Source: Berberis thunbergii (Eukaryota > Streptophyta > Magnoliopsida > Ranunculales > Berberidaceae). Taken from it: a stretch of DNA of 64,000 nucleotides. Of the stretch, positions 45,185-57,816 are shown piece after piece (positions within the stretch are counted from its first letter, which is position 1; every line of letters starts with the position of its first letter). Location: NCBI GenBank assembly GCA_003290165.1, contig QNQO01000547.1:496001-560000 (forward strand). Direction: 5' to 3'. The position numbers and the translations under genes were made by a program. The notes beneath the pieces were generated by a model. It was not told the origin of the DNA. It made no database searches and was given only the letters and a program-made list of their open reading frames with translations.

Positions 45185-45489
45185 TTATTTTGTAGGCACA
45201 GTCTCGAGATATGCACAAATGTTATACATGTGGCATGCATTAGACACATTCCTTGACATATATAGAGTGTTATGCATGTGGCATGCCAAAGCCTATCTTT
45301 TTTTCTTTATTTATTTTATTTTTAAAAATTTTGTTGAAGCATATTACATATATATTAATCATAATAAGTGTCCTACAGAAGTAGTCAGCTCGTGAGCTTC
45401 AAAGTTTAGCTCGCGAGGGATATAATTACATAACCAATCTTTATTAACAGAAAATAAATTACTAATATTGTTGCCTCCACATCCAAGAG
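45185..45489. other. short tandem duplication and likely LINE 3' end
   Basis: GTTATACATGTGGCATGC and GTTATGCATGTGGCATGC, about 55 bases apart, form a small duplication. The T-rich run at 45296-45330 may be the poly(A) tail of the antisense LINE. Confidence 0.4.
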
Positions 45490-47440
45490 GCGTCATTGCG
45501 ATCATCCTGTTGTGTTTTTCTAAGTATTGTCACCAGTGATCCCGAGTCTCCAAGTAGAATACCCGTCGGCCATTATTTCAATTGCACAAGTAGAAGTGTT
45601 GTCTCCGCTGCCCAACATTCTGCCATCGTGTTGTCGAAAACTTTCCCTAGAATGGGGGAAGCCACTCTGGCCAAGATTCTGCCACCATCGTCCACCGCCA
45701 AAATACCTATAGTTCCTCTCTAGGAAGAAAAAAAATGCATCGTAAGTGATCACAATCATTCCATTGACAAGTGAGTGGGTTGGGGAGTGTATGTTGATTC
45801 TGTGATTTCTAACTGCCTGAAGTTGTTGCTGAATGATGTGAAGTCTGAAAAACTGTGTTGTTGAGATGTGGGGTGTTTGGTGGGTTGGATTGGTTTGAGG
45901 CATGTTATTGTTGTTATCATGGTTGGGATTGGTGGTAGTGACGACAATCTCCAAAATCTGGTGATAGAAGAGTATATTAAGATTGTATTGATCATGACGT
46001 GGTACTGCGAACCATTGTTTTGCCCAGCAGGCCAAGGTGGCATTAAGGGAGATGATGAATTGTCCGGGTTTGTATTTAATCATACGAAAGATGACATTGT
46101 TACAGACATTCCAAATTGTCTTGATGATTGCCGTAAATTGAGATAACATCTCTTTAGTCATCAACGCACAAGCTTTTGTCGTGTCCCACATAAACCTGAA
46201 GGCATATGTGATTGTGATATTGGTGGGGGTGAGTGTCGTTGAACAATTGATGGGAAGAAGAGATATTGCCATAATCTCAAAATGACAGGGCATCGGAAGA
46301 AAAGATGTAGGGCATCTTCCCAATGTTTTAGACAGAAAATACATCAGTTGTCCATTGGACATGAATGCGTTGAAAATTTGACATGGCTGGGAGTAAGTCT
46401 TGAGCTAATCTCCAGAGGAAGATGACCTCAGTTGTTGGGGTTTTGATCCGCCAAAGCTCCCGAAACATTTTGGGGGAAATGATAGGGGGTCGAGGGGATG
46501 ATGTTGAGGTTTGTTGCGCTAGAGTTTGAAAAACCTTTGTAGCGCTTTTGACCGAAGAATGTCTTCTCTTATCTCCTGTCAAGATAAGAGTGTCACAGAT
46601 AAGAGTGTCTGGTTCGATTGTGGATCTAACTGTGACATCCATAATATCGATCCTTAGCTACTGAGAGCGGAAAGATGGAAAGGATAAGATCTGAGTTCCA
46701 TTGAGGACAATGGTGGGAATCATAGTACCAGAGGTCGGGTATAATAGCCAGGTGTTCCAATGGAGTATTAGAATTTTTGCTAGCAATGAGACCGCATTCT
46801 CCCAGGCAGAGTCCTGGTTTGACCCAACAATCATGCCACAGATTAATGGTGGTGCCCGAGCGAATTTGCCAAACTCATGCAAATGAGGCATTGATGGGAG
46901 AGCAAGAAATTTGGAAAATACTCTTGTTGTGCCAGTAAATGGACTTGAGTTGAAGGGAACGTGGGTTCAATGGGTAGGCCAACGCTTGGCAGATGTTCTT
47001 AGCCATGAGTGCTAAGTATCTGGTTCTAAAACTTGGGATGTTAGATCCTCCCATGGAGCGGGGAATAGAGATGTGGTCTTAATAGCAAAGGTGTTTGGCC
47101 TTATCAGCCTCAGTCCTATTCTACCAAAAGTTCTTGACAATATTATCAAGCTTGGTAGTGATGGAACAAGGCAAGAGGCAAGTCTGCATAGTATATACAT
47201 AAATAGAATTGAGAACCGCTTTGATCATAACAGTTCTCCTTGCCAGAGATAAAATGTTAGCTTTCTAAGATGAAAATTTGGTTTCAATTTTATCAATCAA
47301 GAATTGAAAATCATTCGATTTTTTCTTCGATAAGAGCAATGGTGAGCCGAGATATTTGTCCTGAGTGTTAAATCTCTTGGACCCGAGGATTTTGATGATC
47401 ATCTTAGCACGTCTGGGATGTACATTAGAGCTGTAGAAAT
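45490..47440 (-). pseudogene. LINE-1 type ORF2, 5'-truncated (RT end, zf-RVT, RNase H region)
   Basis: Reading leftwards: HPRRAKMIIKILGSKRFNTQ and DKYLGSPLLLSKKKSNDFQF (RT thumb region, about 47260-47430), LARRTVMIKAVLNSIYVYTM, QTCLLPCSITTKLDNIVKNF and a stop, GGSNIPSFRTRYLALMAKNI (47000-47200). Then come the zinc-binding zf-RVT region FRELWRIKTPTTEVIFLWRL (about 46440) and a tail ending near 45520 that may be RNase H (MADGYSTWRLGITGD). The order is that of plant L1 ORF2 proteins. Stops and frame changes are frequent, and the endonuclease and most of the RT are missing, as usual for 5'-truncated LINEs. Confidence 0.85.
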
Positions 47441-48068
47441 TTGGAGGAAATATGAGGAATAAAATTTCATCTTAGCATGTCTTGGATCTTTATCTGCAGC
47501 AGATTTGTCCCCTATTTGATCATTGACATGAAATTTGGAGGAAATATATGGAATAAAATTTTAGCTCAATTCGATAAACAACTTCGAAAATGCGGAAGAA
47601 AATTTGTTATATAATGTTCGAGTAATTCTATGATGTCTTATTTGGGTGCATTTTTTGGGGGTTTTACACTTTTTGACCAATCTTTTTAAAACACAACCAC
47701 AAACACCATCAACAAAAAGGGTAGAAGTGTAAAAAAAAAACCCCAAAGAGGCACCCAAACAAGGCATCGTAAAAAATTTCAGAATGTTTCCAAAGTAGTG
47801 AAGAGAAATGATGAGGTTGTTGAGGCTTCGATGCCTCCAACAGATCTAGAATGAAGAGGAAAAAAGTAATCGCTGAATGAGAATTAAATACAAAACTTGA
47901 GCTGGAGTGTATAACATAGTTTGATTGAACCAACAAATATATGTTATGCATGATTTGATTAGACCTACATCACATTATATTTAAACTATATATAATAGAC
48001 TATTTTGGGTTTCAGATTTGTAATATAATCTCAGGGTTGACACCAGGCACAATTTTATACATATTTAA
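47441..48068. other. no gene; inverted repeat at about 47635-47780
   Basis: ATGATGTCTTATTTGGGTGC and, inverted, CGATGCCTTGTTTGGGTGCC with GGGGTTTTAC arms form a MITE-like hairpin of about 145 bp. ATTTGGAGGAAATAT plus GGAATAAAATTT occurs twice (about 47440 and 47535). No clean target duplication was found. Confidence 0.5.
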
Positions 48069-48261
48069 TGTCACGACCCGATCCATAAAGTATTATATTG
48101 TCAGCTTTGGGCCCAAGGCCCGTACGGCTTTAAAATGCGTAGTACTTTGTAGATTACACATTATACATATATAACACACCCCCTTCCTTCACCTAGGCGA
48201 TATGTGACTATAATCTCCCATTGGTAGCTCACCCAACCCCTATTGGGATCCACGAGCCTAT
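48069..48261 (-). repeat. TRIM LTR fragment, inverted, head-to-head with the TRIM
   Basis: TGTCACGACCCGATCCATAA through CTACCAATGGGAGA-type sequence (as its complement) to CCTATTG matches the reverse complement of the LTR at 48308-48506. It directly abuts the 5' LTR of the TRIM. Confidence 0.8.
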
Positions 48262-48835
48262 TGAGCGGACCTGAGAGGGAGGGTGCGGGAGAGGCCAGTG
48301 ATGGCGAAGTCCAATAGGTCCGTGGATCCCAAGAGGGGTTGGACGAGCTACCAGGGGGAGATTATAGTCTCACATCGCTTAGGTGAGGGAAGGGGATGTG
48401 TTATATATGTACGAGGTTGGATCTACAAAGTACTACGCATTTTAAAGTCGTGTGGGCCTTGGGCCCAAAGCGGAAAATATAATACTCTGTGGATCGAGTC
48501 GTGACAGAATGATATTAGAGCTGGACCTAGCTGAAAGTGTGCCAACGAGGACGTTGGGCTCCCTTAGGGGGGTGGACTATGATACCTTGTGTGGGCGGAC
48601 CTAAGGGGGAGGGTGCGGAAGAGGCCCGTGATGGCGAAACCCAACAAGCTCGTGAATCCCAAGAGGGGTTGGGCGAGCTACCAGGGGGAGATTATAGTCC
48701 TACATTGCCTAGGTGAGAGAAGGAGATATGTTATATATGTACGTGGTTGGATTACAAAGTACTACGCGTTTTAAAGCCGTGCGGACCTTGGGCCTAAAAT
48801 GGACAATATAATACTCTGTTAATCGGGTCGTGACA
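48262..48835 (+). mobile_element. TRIM (terminal-repeat retrotransposon in miniature)
   Basis: The 5' LTR is 48262-48506, lacking its first 15-20 bases. The PBS-like TGATATTAGAGCTGG (48510-48524, derived from TGGTATCAGAGC) follows. An internal part of about 55 bases leads to a polypurine tract CCTTAGGGGGGTGG (48562-48575), and the 3' LTR is 48578-48835, ending GTGACA. No coding capacity. Solo or partial copies lie at 11848, 31868 and 48069. Confidence 0.85.
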
Positions 48836-49212
48836 TTTAACTTGTCATGGAGCGACGAAAACCATGATACAAATGAAGAATATTTTGATTGTAAACAGAA
48901 ATGACTTGAGCTGGAGTGATGGTAAAATGACTTGCTACATGTTCGTCTTTATAAATATAACATAATTTGATTCAATTAGAGAGCTATGTCTATACTTGAG
49001 AAGGAACTGCAAGAACAACACTCAGAAGGGAGTGCCTATGCACGGCTTGGTTGGTTATACGCTTGGATGGAGTTTGATTGGGTATAACTTTTTATATTTT
49101 TTTAATGGCATTGTAGTTTATCATAGATTTTATGAAGAATCAATTGTTTAAGACTCGATAGTGCGGCGTAGGAAGAGGAGGTTACAAAAAATTATTTTGT
49201 GATTTTAGGGCT
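48836..49212. other. no recognised gene; left border of the array
   Basis: Sequence unrelated to the array up to about 49212, where it switches to the array LTR at CTATTCATCAATC. Confidence 0.4.
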
Positions 49213-50882
49213 TAACTATTCATCAATCATTCAAACACCAACCAATCAAGGTCACACCCAATCAATAAAATGGTAAACATGGGTGACCCCAAACATGAAC
49301 AAAATAAACAAATAAAGCAAACTCATTCTCACACACATAACCCATTCTATTTTGTAAATTGGGAACATTCTATTTTCAAGAACAACATGAACCAGGCACC
49401 TAATCAACCAATCAAACAATCCAACAACAGATTATCTAAAAAGGTACTATTTAATGTATACTCTACTCATCAAAGGACAACAAGTGGAACAAGAAACAAG
49501 TAACACAGCATAGGCAAACTGATAGAAAAGAAGGACTCAAAGTAGAAGAGAAAGAAGTGAAGAAACTCACCTTTGTTTCCTCACAAAAGAGTTCCAAATA
49601 TGCATAATCAGCTTTTCATCTTTGGTAACATCGACAAAAATCATCAAGCATCCTTCGGTCTTCAAAATCTGAAATGTCATCATCAACTTCATCCTCACTG
49701 TCCCTATCGAACAACACTTGCTCCATTTACGTTTTCTGCAGTTATCCCACTAACACACTCAGCCCACAATCCCAAAGATCATCAATAGTTAGGATCCACC
49801 CATTTGCATACCTCTCGCCCCATTCACATGATGTAGAACCAAATACAAAATATGAGTCCCAATCACAGAATCTGGAAAACTATATCATTTACTGATTGTG
49901 TTAAACTTTGCACCAATTCATATTCACAAAATCAACGAATCAGTTCATCAAAACCAAGCAAACCTGTACCTTTGACCCCTCCATCTTCAGATTGAAGAAT
50001 CAAACAATAACCCAATATCCAGATCTGTTTGCCTACCTGTCCATCCAAAACTGTCGACTGAAGCATGTCGATCAAATCCACAAGCTGCCATATCAGGTCA
50101 ATCGACCTCATTCTGACTCCAATCCACAGTCGATCGACTTCCTGTTGCTCATCCTTCCTCCGTTGATCAACAAAGCCTCCCTGATCGGTCAAAACAATGT
50201 GAACAAAGGGCGAGATTAGGATGCGAGATCGTTCACCATCGGCCTGGAATCATCACGCCATCTACTGATCAGTTCTCGCTATTTCAAGACTTCTTTCATC
50301 GCCATCTCTTCTTCAGCAGATGGTGGAGAGGATGATGGTGATGATGAACTCATTGTCGTTGGTGATCCACTCGCCATTAGAGAGAGAAATCGATTCTCTC
50401 TAGGGTTTTGTTTGGGTTTGCTTGCAGAGAGTACCCTGTGAGAGAGCTCGACAAGAGCTTGATTTGGAGCTCAAGCATGAAGTCATCCTCGCTGCCGCTA
50501 CGGCGCTTTACAGAGTAGTTATCAAAAATACCCTCCATTTGGGGATCACTTGGCTCCCCTGTACTCAAGTTCAAGCCTACGACATTTCCATTGTAATGCT
50601 CTCCCTGATCCTTCATCTTCATCACGCGATTCCCATCGCCGCCATCGAAAAGAAAACACAAGGGAAGGAGAAGGAGAAAATAAGAAGGAATGAGAAAGAA
50701 AAGAGGGTTTCTCTTTATATAGTGTGGGTGGCTATTCGCCCCCACTAAAATTCTGAGAACACCCGCCCTTTAACTCACCAAATAAAACCCTAATTTCGAA
50801 ATTCACAATCAATTTAATGTAACCCTATTTTATTTAATTAAAAATAAAATAAATTTGTTTTATGAAATTGAGGGGTGTTACA
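49213..50882 (-). repeat. array LTR 1, 3'-truncated
   Basis: It starts at TGTAACACCCC (50882, minus) and matches the other LTRs until 49213, where about 1.3 kb of its 3' part is missing. It contains the TATA box, the CCT6 piece and the captured leader. Confidence 0.85.
50377..50745 (-). pseudogene. LTR-borne frame with CCT6 (TCP-1 zeta) fragment, copy 1
   Basis: A 122-codon frame begins in the LTR just after its TATA box. At 50503-50603 it reads GEHYNGNVVGLNLSTG, then GEPSDPQMEGIFDNYSVKR. This is the near-C-terminal segment of the CCT6 subunit of the cytosolic chaperonin TRiC, normally followed by Q-x-I-N-S-G. Here it stops at KR, which suggests capture at an exon border. The rest of CCT6 (ATP site, apical domain) is absent, so no chaperonin function is expected. 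The frame continues into unrelated SGSEDDFMLELQIKLL and stops. Confidence 0.8.
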
Positions 50883-52852
50883 TTATACACACGTTAAATG
50901 GAATCTCGTCCCGAGATTCGGATGGTAAGAAAGTTAACTGAATTTCGAAAACTACTAGTTGTCAAACAAAAGAAGATTTTGAAACACAATTTCAATTGAA
51001 TTTTTGAAACAGAAATATTTATTGTCATTGAAAAAAAGTAGGGGTGTTACACGCCTGATCCTACGTGGCCCATAACATACATCTCCCTCCCTGCCTCCCT
51101 TTGGTGGATACACCGCACATTCTCAGTTCTCCCTCAGCAAGCTTGCTAGTTTGACCCATCCACTAGCAACAATGAACGGAAAAGTGTAGTTTTAAACCAC
51201 CACTATTGGTCTAAAACAACCCATTTAGCAAGATAAATAGTTTTAAATTCCAAGAGGATGCCGCTAGGATGTAATCATATTAACAACAAATTTGTAAGAT
51301 ATAAGGCCAATTTAAGAACTAAGGAAACTGAAAACAGTATTAGCTTCAGAATGCATAATAATTATCATCAAAAGAACCTGAGGAATATAAGTACACATTC
51401 CTTGAAGAGAAAAAGTGTTAGGATGCAGAAGTGGTTCTAGCAGAAGTGACATGAAGAATTTTCTGTCAATCTGGTTAAAATCTTAAAGATGAAGGTTTTG
51501 CATGGTTGCCGTTTCTATAAGTCTTGGATCACATCCACCCTCAAATTCCTTAGTTTTAAAAAAAAAGGTAACTATGCGACAATGAATTAATTGCCATGAA
51601 AGGGGCATCAATGGGTGCATGTGCACATTAAAGGTCATAAAGTTTGATATGTAGTGACCAGAGCAAACAAAACATTATGGAGTGCAAATACAGAATAAAT
51701 TCTGACAGTAGATGCGAGAGAAGAAAACAATTGGAACAAAACACCCAATGCAACTAGTTGCTTAAGCTTGATCTTTAATGATTAACCACAATGAGTGACT
51801 CACTGAGGAGGATGTTTCGTATGAACTTACAACTGAGCAGTGGGAGTCACAATGAACAATTGATAAGTTATCAGTCAGATGGTACCAGATTGCTTAAGAT
51901 TTATGGAGTATAAGATTGAATCTTAAGAAACATGCTAAGAGGTGCGAAAGGAATAGATGTGGGCGTCAAGAGGGCTGGTCATAAAAGTACAACTACCCCA
52001 TTCATGCAAAACTAAGGAAGGCTGCCATATCAAAAGCTTTCTCCAAGCATTGCAAACAGGTACCAGTATACAACAATTAGATTAACGGCGACAAGATCAA
52101 ATGAATCCAATAGCGGATTTGATAACCGATATTGTAGAAATATCAAATATGACATGATGAGAAAAATATATTTACCCTATAAGTCAGACCCTAATTACAC
52201 TATATCCACCCAAAAAAAAGGGATATCAAAAAAATTCAGCAAAGAGATCATACAAACACACAAGCAATGGCAATTTACACACACAAGCATCACCTTTAAA
52301 TTTTGCATTGCAGAAATCCCAACAACCAATGATTCATACCATCTCAATTGATCAGTCACAAAATTCTAAACAAAACCTTGATAAAACCCAAACCCCAGAA
52401 AACCCTGCAACTGGAGTTTTCAATCAAAATCTATGATTGGGTTTTCATGAAAAAAAAAAATAATAATAGATTAACATACAATATCCCCAAGGTCCAAATC
52501 ACACGAATTTAATAGAAACTCAACATGGGTAACCACAATTACTTCCATAGATATCAAAAACCCAATTTACCCATCAAATCAAATTGCATGAACATTAAAG
52601 GTATATTAAAAAAAACCCATAAGAGAATTTAAACAAACAGACAGAGGGCAATATAAATAAGATTGCTCGCGCACACACAAGTCAATGGAACCTCGTCATG
52701 AGGTTCACGAAAGAAATAAAACAAAACTAAGTTTGTTTTTTAAGGTTTACCCTTGTAACTTCATCTTAAGACTCCTAACACCCATATCCACATTCCGAGG
52801 ATCACCTAGACTCTACCCCAGCCTAGGCTAACCAAATGCTCTGATACCAAAC
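50883..52852 (-). repeat. array internal region 1, noncoding
   Basis: About 1.97 kb. PBS at 52838-52849 (minus). A palindrome GAATCTCG-TC-CCGAGATTC lies near 50902, as often seen at gypsy 3' ends. A second LTR-start-like TGTAACACCCC is at about 51044-51054 (minus). No coding frame above about 65 codons. Confidence 0.8.
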
Positions 52853-55229
52853 TGTCACGCCCCGATTTTTGAGAAAAACGAAATTCTAAAATCCACGTAG
52901 GATTATCCGTTTCCCCAAAACTCGGGACGTGAAATTCCAATAACAACAGAAACATTTAGCAGCAATGACAAAAATATAGTTTAGAAAATAGAACAAACTA
53001 AAATTTATAATAAAGCTCTAACCATGAAAAACTGACGTCGCTAGCCCCACTAGCGGAACTCCCGTAACGCTGCTCAAAGCTTATAAACCTGAAAAGCTAA
53101 TTGGCTACATTCCCAAAGGAATGTACCCAAGAAGCAAAAGCTCACTTGGGTCAGCAATAAAGCTGGTGTGAGAAATCTTCATTCCAAAATCAATAAAATC
53201 GCACGTGATAAACATCAAGCGAAACACAAACAACAAACCATCACACCAATAGGTAGTTCCTCAATGAGGCAAAGGTGTGATGCAAGAAAACACAGTCCAA
53301 AGAATTTAGTTCCTCAACGAGGCAATCATATCATCATTCTAATATGTAAATATGCATTTACATGTACTTACCCTATAGGAGTTGACTATGGCAAGTCGGA
53401 CCTGCAGAAATATTAGTGGACTTGCCATCCTGCATAAAAAGAATTAGAAACAATGCAACGTCATTTATTCTTTTTATTTGAATTATGTTAATCTTTTTAA
53501 CGGATTGATCACTTAGACGATACCACATTCGCACCACCTCCGTGCCGAACATACATGCCCGTATGCCTCTCTCATATAAAGGAGGACTACTCCGTCATCC
53601 ATGCCTAAGTGAGGACATCACATACAGGCATGCATCGCGGATACCCCTAACTATATGAGTACCAAAAGCCACTCTTGGGCTATCAATGCGCATAAACTCA
53701 CGTCACATTTTTGACGGATAAATATCAAAGCCTATTTTAGGCATACAAACTCACCACATTTTCGCAAGACTAACCCGAAGGTTATTTTAGTTTCTCTAGT
53801 AAGAAATGGGTGCCCCAACTCCGCAAGACGACCCACGGGTCATTTAGTTTCTCTAGTAAGAGAGGGGAAATAATAATCAAAAGAGATGTGGTAGTTCTAA
53901 GTGATACAAGCCCAAGTGATTTGTATTTTCAGAAATCAAGGATTACCAATATCATTTATTTTTGATAATTCAATATTCCACCACAATGACATTTTGTCAT
54001 TCGTAAATTGATTCACAATCTATCCACCACATTTTTGGGGAAAACATAGCATATTCATTAATCATGCTATGTAACAATATGGAAATCAAGCCACTCCTTG
54101 ATTCAAATATTCAAAATCTTCATAATGCATAAACAAGTCAATATGCATACAAATCTCCAAATTTATCACAATGCATTACTATTCATCATCATTCAAACAC
54201 CAACCAATCAAGGTCACACCCAATCAATAAAATGGTAAACATGGGTGACCCCAAACATGAACAAAATAAACAAATAAAGCAAACTCATTCTCACACATAA
54301 CCCATTCTATTTTGTAAATTGGGAAACATTCTATTTTCAAGAACAACATGAACCAGGCACCTAATCAACCAATCAAACAATCCAACAACAGATTATCTAA
54401 AAAGGTACTATTTAATGTATACTCTACTCATCAAAGGACAACAAGTGGAACAAGAAACAAGTAACACAGCATAGGCAAACTGATAGAAAAGAAGGACTCA
54501 AAGTAGAAGAGAAAGAAGTGAAGAAACTCACCTTTGTTTCCTCACAAAAGAGTTCCAAATATGCATAATCAGCTTTTCATCTTTGGTAACATCGACAAAA
54601 ATCATCAAGCATCCTTCGGTCTTCAAAATCTGAAATGTCATCATCAACTTCATCCTCACTGTCCCTATCGAACAACACTTGCTCCATTTACGTTTTCTGC
54701 AGTTATCCCACTAACACACTCAGCCCACAATCCCAAAGATCATCAATAGTTAGGATCCACCCATTTGCATACCTCTCGCCCCATTCACATGATGTAGAAC
54801 CAAATACAAATATGAGTCCCAATCACAGAATCTGGAAAACTATATCATTTACTGATTGTGTTAAACTTTGCACCAATTCATATTCACAAAATCAACGAAT
54901 CAGTTCATCAAAACCAAGCAAACCTGTACCTTTGACCCCTCCATCTTCAGATTGAAGAATCAAACAATAACCCAATATCCAGATCTGTTTGCCTACCTGT
55001 CCATCCAAAACTGTCGACTGAAGCATGTCGATCAAATCCACAAGCTGCCATATCAGGTCAATCGACCTCATTCTGACTCCAATCCACAGTCGATCGACTT
55101 CCTGTTGCTCATCCTTCCTCCGTTGATCAACAAAGCCTCCCTGATCGGTCAAACAATGTGAACAAAGGGCGAGATTAGGATGCGAGATCGTTCACCATCG
55201 GCCTGGAATCATCACGCCATCTACTGATC

Positions 55230-55375
55230 AGTTCTCGCTATTTCAAGACTTCTTTCATCGCCATCTCTTCTTCAGCAGATGGTGGAGAGGATGATGGTGA
55301 TGATGAACTCATTGTCGTTGGTGATCCACTCGCCATTAGAGAGAGAAATCGATTCTCTCTAGGGTTTTTGTTTGG
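55230..55375 (-). other. captured-looking host leader and first codons (also 50270-50414 and 60197-60342)
   Basis: On the minus strand AAACCCTAGAGAGAATCGAT and TTCTCTCTCTA lead into ATGGCGAGTGG, coding for MASGSPTTMSSSSPSSSPPS then AEEEMAMKEVLK. AAACCCTAG plus a CT-rich leader is typical of plant nuclear 5' UTRs. Further downstream a frame (EVDRLWIGVRMRSIDLIWQL, about 54900-55150) may be another exon of the same gene. Its identity is not recognised. Confidence 0.5.
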
Positions 55376-55705
55376 GTTTGCTTGCAGAGAGTACCCTGTG
55401 AGAGAGCTCGACAAGAGCTTGATTTGGAGCTCAAGCATGAAGTCATCCTCGCTGCCGCTACGGCGCTTTACAGAGTAGTTATCAAAAATACCCTCCATTT
55501 GGGGATCACTTGGCTCCCCTGTACTCAAGTTCAAGCCTACGACATTTCCATTGTAATGCTCTCCCTGATCCTTCATCTTCATCACGCGATTCCCATCGCC
55601 GCCATCGAAAAGAAAACACAAGGGAAGGAGAAGGAGAAAATAAGAAGGAATGAGAAAGAAAAGAGGGTTTCTCTTTATATAGTGTGGGTGGCTATTCGCC
55701 CCCAC
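55238..55705 (-). pseudogene. LTR-borne frame with CCT6 fragment, copy 2, extended to 155 codons
   Basis: Same as the frame at 50377-50745, but one extra T in the run near 55362 shifts it. It then continues through NRFLSLMASGSPTTMSSSSP and AEEEMAMKEVLK to a TAG. The CCT6 part is at 55463-55563. The fusion joins the CCT6 remnant to the second captured-looking segment. Whether it is translated is unknown. Confidence 0.75.
55673..55682 (-). promoter_or_regulatory. LTR TATA box
   Basis: TATATAAA on the minus strand at 55674-55681, about 160 bases inside the LTR. The same box is at 50714-50721 and 60642-60649. The CCT6-bearing frame starts just downstream. Confidence 0.7.
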
Positions 55706-55843
55706 TAAAATTCTGAGAACACCCGCCCTTTAAACTCACCAAATAAAACCCTAATTTCGAAATTCACAATCAATTTAATGTAACCCTATTTTATTTAATT
55801 AAAAATAAAATAAATTTGTTTTATGAAATTGAGGGGTGTTACA

Positions 55844-57816
55844 TTATACACACGTTAAATGGAATCTCGTCCCGAGATTCGGATGGTAAGAAAGTTAACT
55901 GAATTTCGAAAACTACTAGTTGTCAAACAAAAGAAGATTTTGAAACACAATTTCAATTGAATTTTTGAAACAGAAATATTTATTGTCATTGAAAAAAAGT
56001 AGGGGTGTTACACGCCTGATCCTACGTGGCCCATAACATACATCTCCCTCCCTGCCTCCCTTTGGTGGATACACCGCACATTCTCAGTTCTCCCTCAGCA
56101 AGCTTGCTAGTTTGACCCATCCACTAGCAACAATGAACGGAAAAGTGTAGTTTTAAACCACCACTATTGGTCTAAAACAACCCATTTAGCAAGATAAATA
56201 GTTTTAAATTCCAAGAGGATGCCGCTAGGATGTAATCATATTAACAACAAATTTGTAAGATATAAGGCCAATTTAAGAACTAAGGAAACTGAAAACAGTA
56301 TTAGCTTCAGAATGCATAATAATTATCATCAAAAGAACCTGAGGAATATAAGTACACATTCCTTGAAGAGAAAAAGTGTTTAGGATGCAGAAGTGGCTCT
56401 AGCAGAAGTGACATGAAGAATTTTCTGTCAATCTGGTTAAAATCTTAAAGATGAAGGTTTTGCATGGTTGCCGTTTCTATAAGTCTTGGATCACATCCAC
56501 CCTCAAATTCCTTAGTTTTAAAAAAAAAGGTAACTATGCGACAATGAATTAATTGCCATGAAAGGGGCATCAATGGGTGCATGTGCACATTAAAGGTCAT
56601 AAAGTTTGATATGTAGTGACCAGAGCAAACAAAACATTATGGAGTGCAAATACAGAATAAATTCTGACAGTAGATGCGAGAGAAGAAAACAATTGGAACA
56701 GAACACCCAATGCAACTAGTTGCTTAAGCTTGATCTTTAATGATTAACCACAATGAGTGACTCACTGAGGAGGATGTTTCGTATGAACTTACAACTGAGC
56801 AGTGGGAGTCACAATGAACAATTGATAAGTTATCAGTCAGATGGTACCAGATTGCTTAAGATTTATGGAGTATAAGATTGAATCTTAAGAAACATGCTAA
56901 GAGGTGCGAAAGGAATAGATGTGGGCGTCAAGAGGGCTGGTCATAAAAGTACAACTACCCCATTCATGCAAAACTAAGGAAGGCTGCCATATCAAAAGCT
57001 TTCTCCAAGCATTGCAAACAGGTACCAGTATACAACAATTAGATTAACGGCGACAAGATCAAATGAATCCAATAGCGGATTTGATAACCGATATTGTAGA
57101 AATATCAAATATGACATGATGAGAAAAATATATTTACCCTATAAGTCAGAACCCTAATTACACTATATCCACCCAAAAAAAAGGGATATCAAAAAAATTC
57201 AGCAAAGAGATCATACAAACACACAAGCAATGGCAATTTACACACACAAGCATCACCTTTAAATTTTGCATTGCAGAAATCCCAACAACCAATGATTCAT
57301 ACCATCTCAATTGATCAGTCACAAAATTCTAAACAAAACCTTGATAAAACCCAAACCCCAGAAAACCCTGCAACTGGAGTTTTCAATCAAAATCTATGAT
57401 TGGGTTTTCATGAAAAAAAAAATAATAATAGATTAACATACAATATCCCCAAGGTCCAAATCACACGAATTTAATAGAAACTCAACATGGGTAACCACAA
57501 TTACTTCCATAGATATCAAAAACCCAATTTACCCATCAAATCAAATTGCATGAACATTAAAGGTATATTAAAAAAAACCCATAAGAGAATTTAAACAAAC
57601 AGACAGAGGGCAATATAAATAAGATTGCTCGCGCACACACAAGTCAATGGAACCTCGTCATGAGGTTCACGAAGAAAATAAAACAAAACTAAAGTTTGTT
57701 TTTTAAGGTTTACCCTTGTAACTTCATCTTAAGACTCCTACACACCCATATCCACATTCCGAGGATCACCTAGACTCTACCCCAGCCTAGGCTAACCAAA
57801 TGCTCTGATACCAAAC
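55844..57816 (-). repeat. array internal region 2, noncoding
   Basis: Near-identical to internal 1. PBS at about 57802-57813 (minus). Confidence 0.85.

Larger units (their letters stand above)
52853..55843 (-). repeat. array LTR 2, complete (about 2.99 kb)
   Basis: TG...CA ends on the minus strand. It contains the CCT6 piece (55463-55563), the leader/first-exon-like piece, and near its 3' end a roughly 52-base duplicated unit (CCGCAAGAC...CTCTAGTAAGA, about 53764-53870). Confidence 0.88.
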
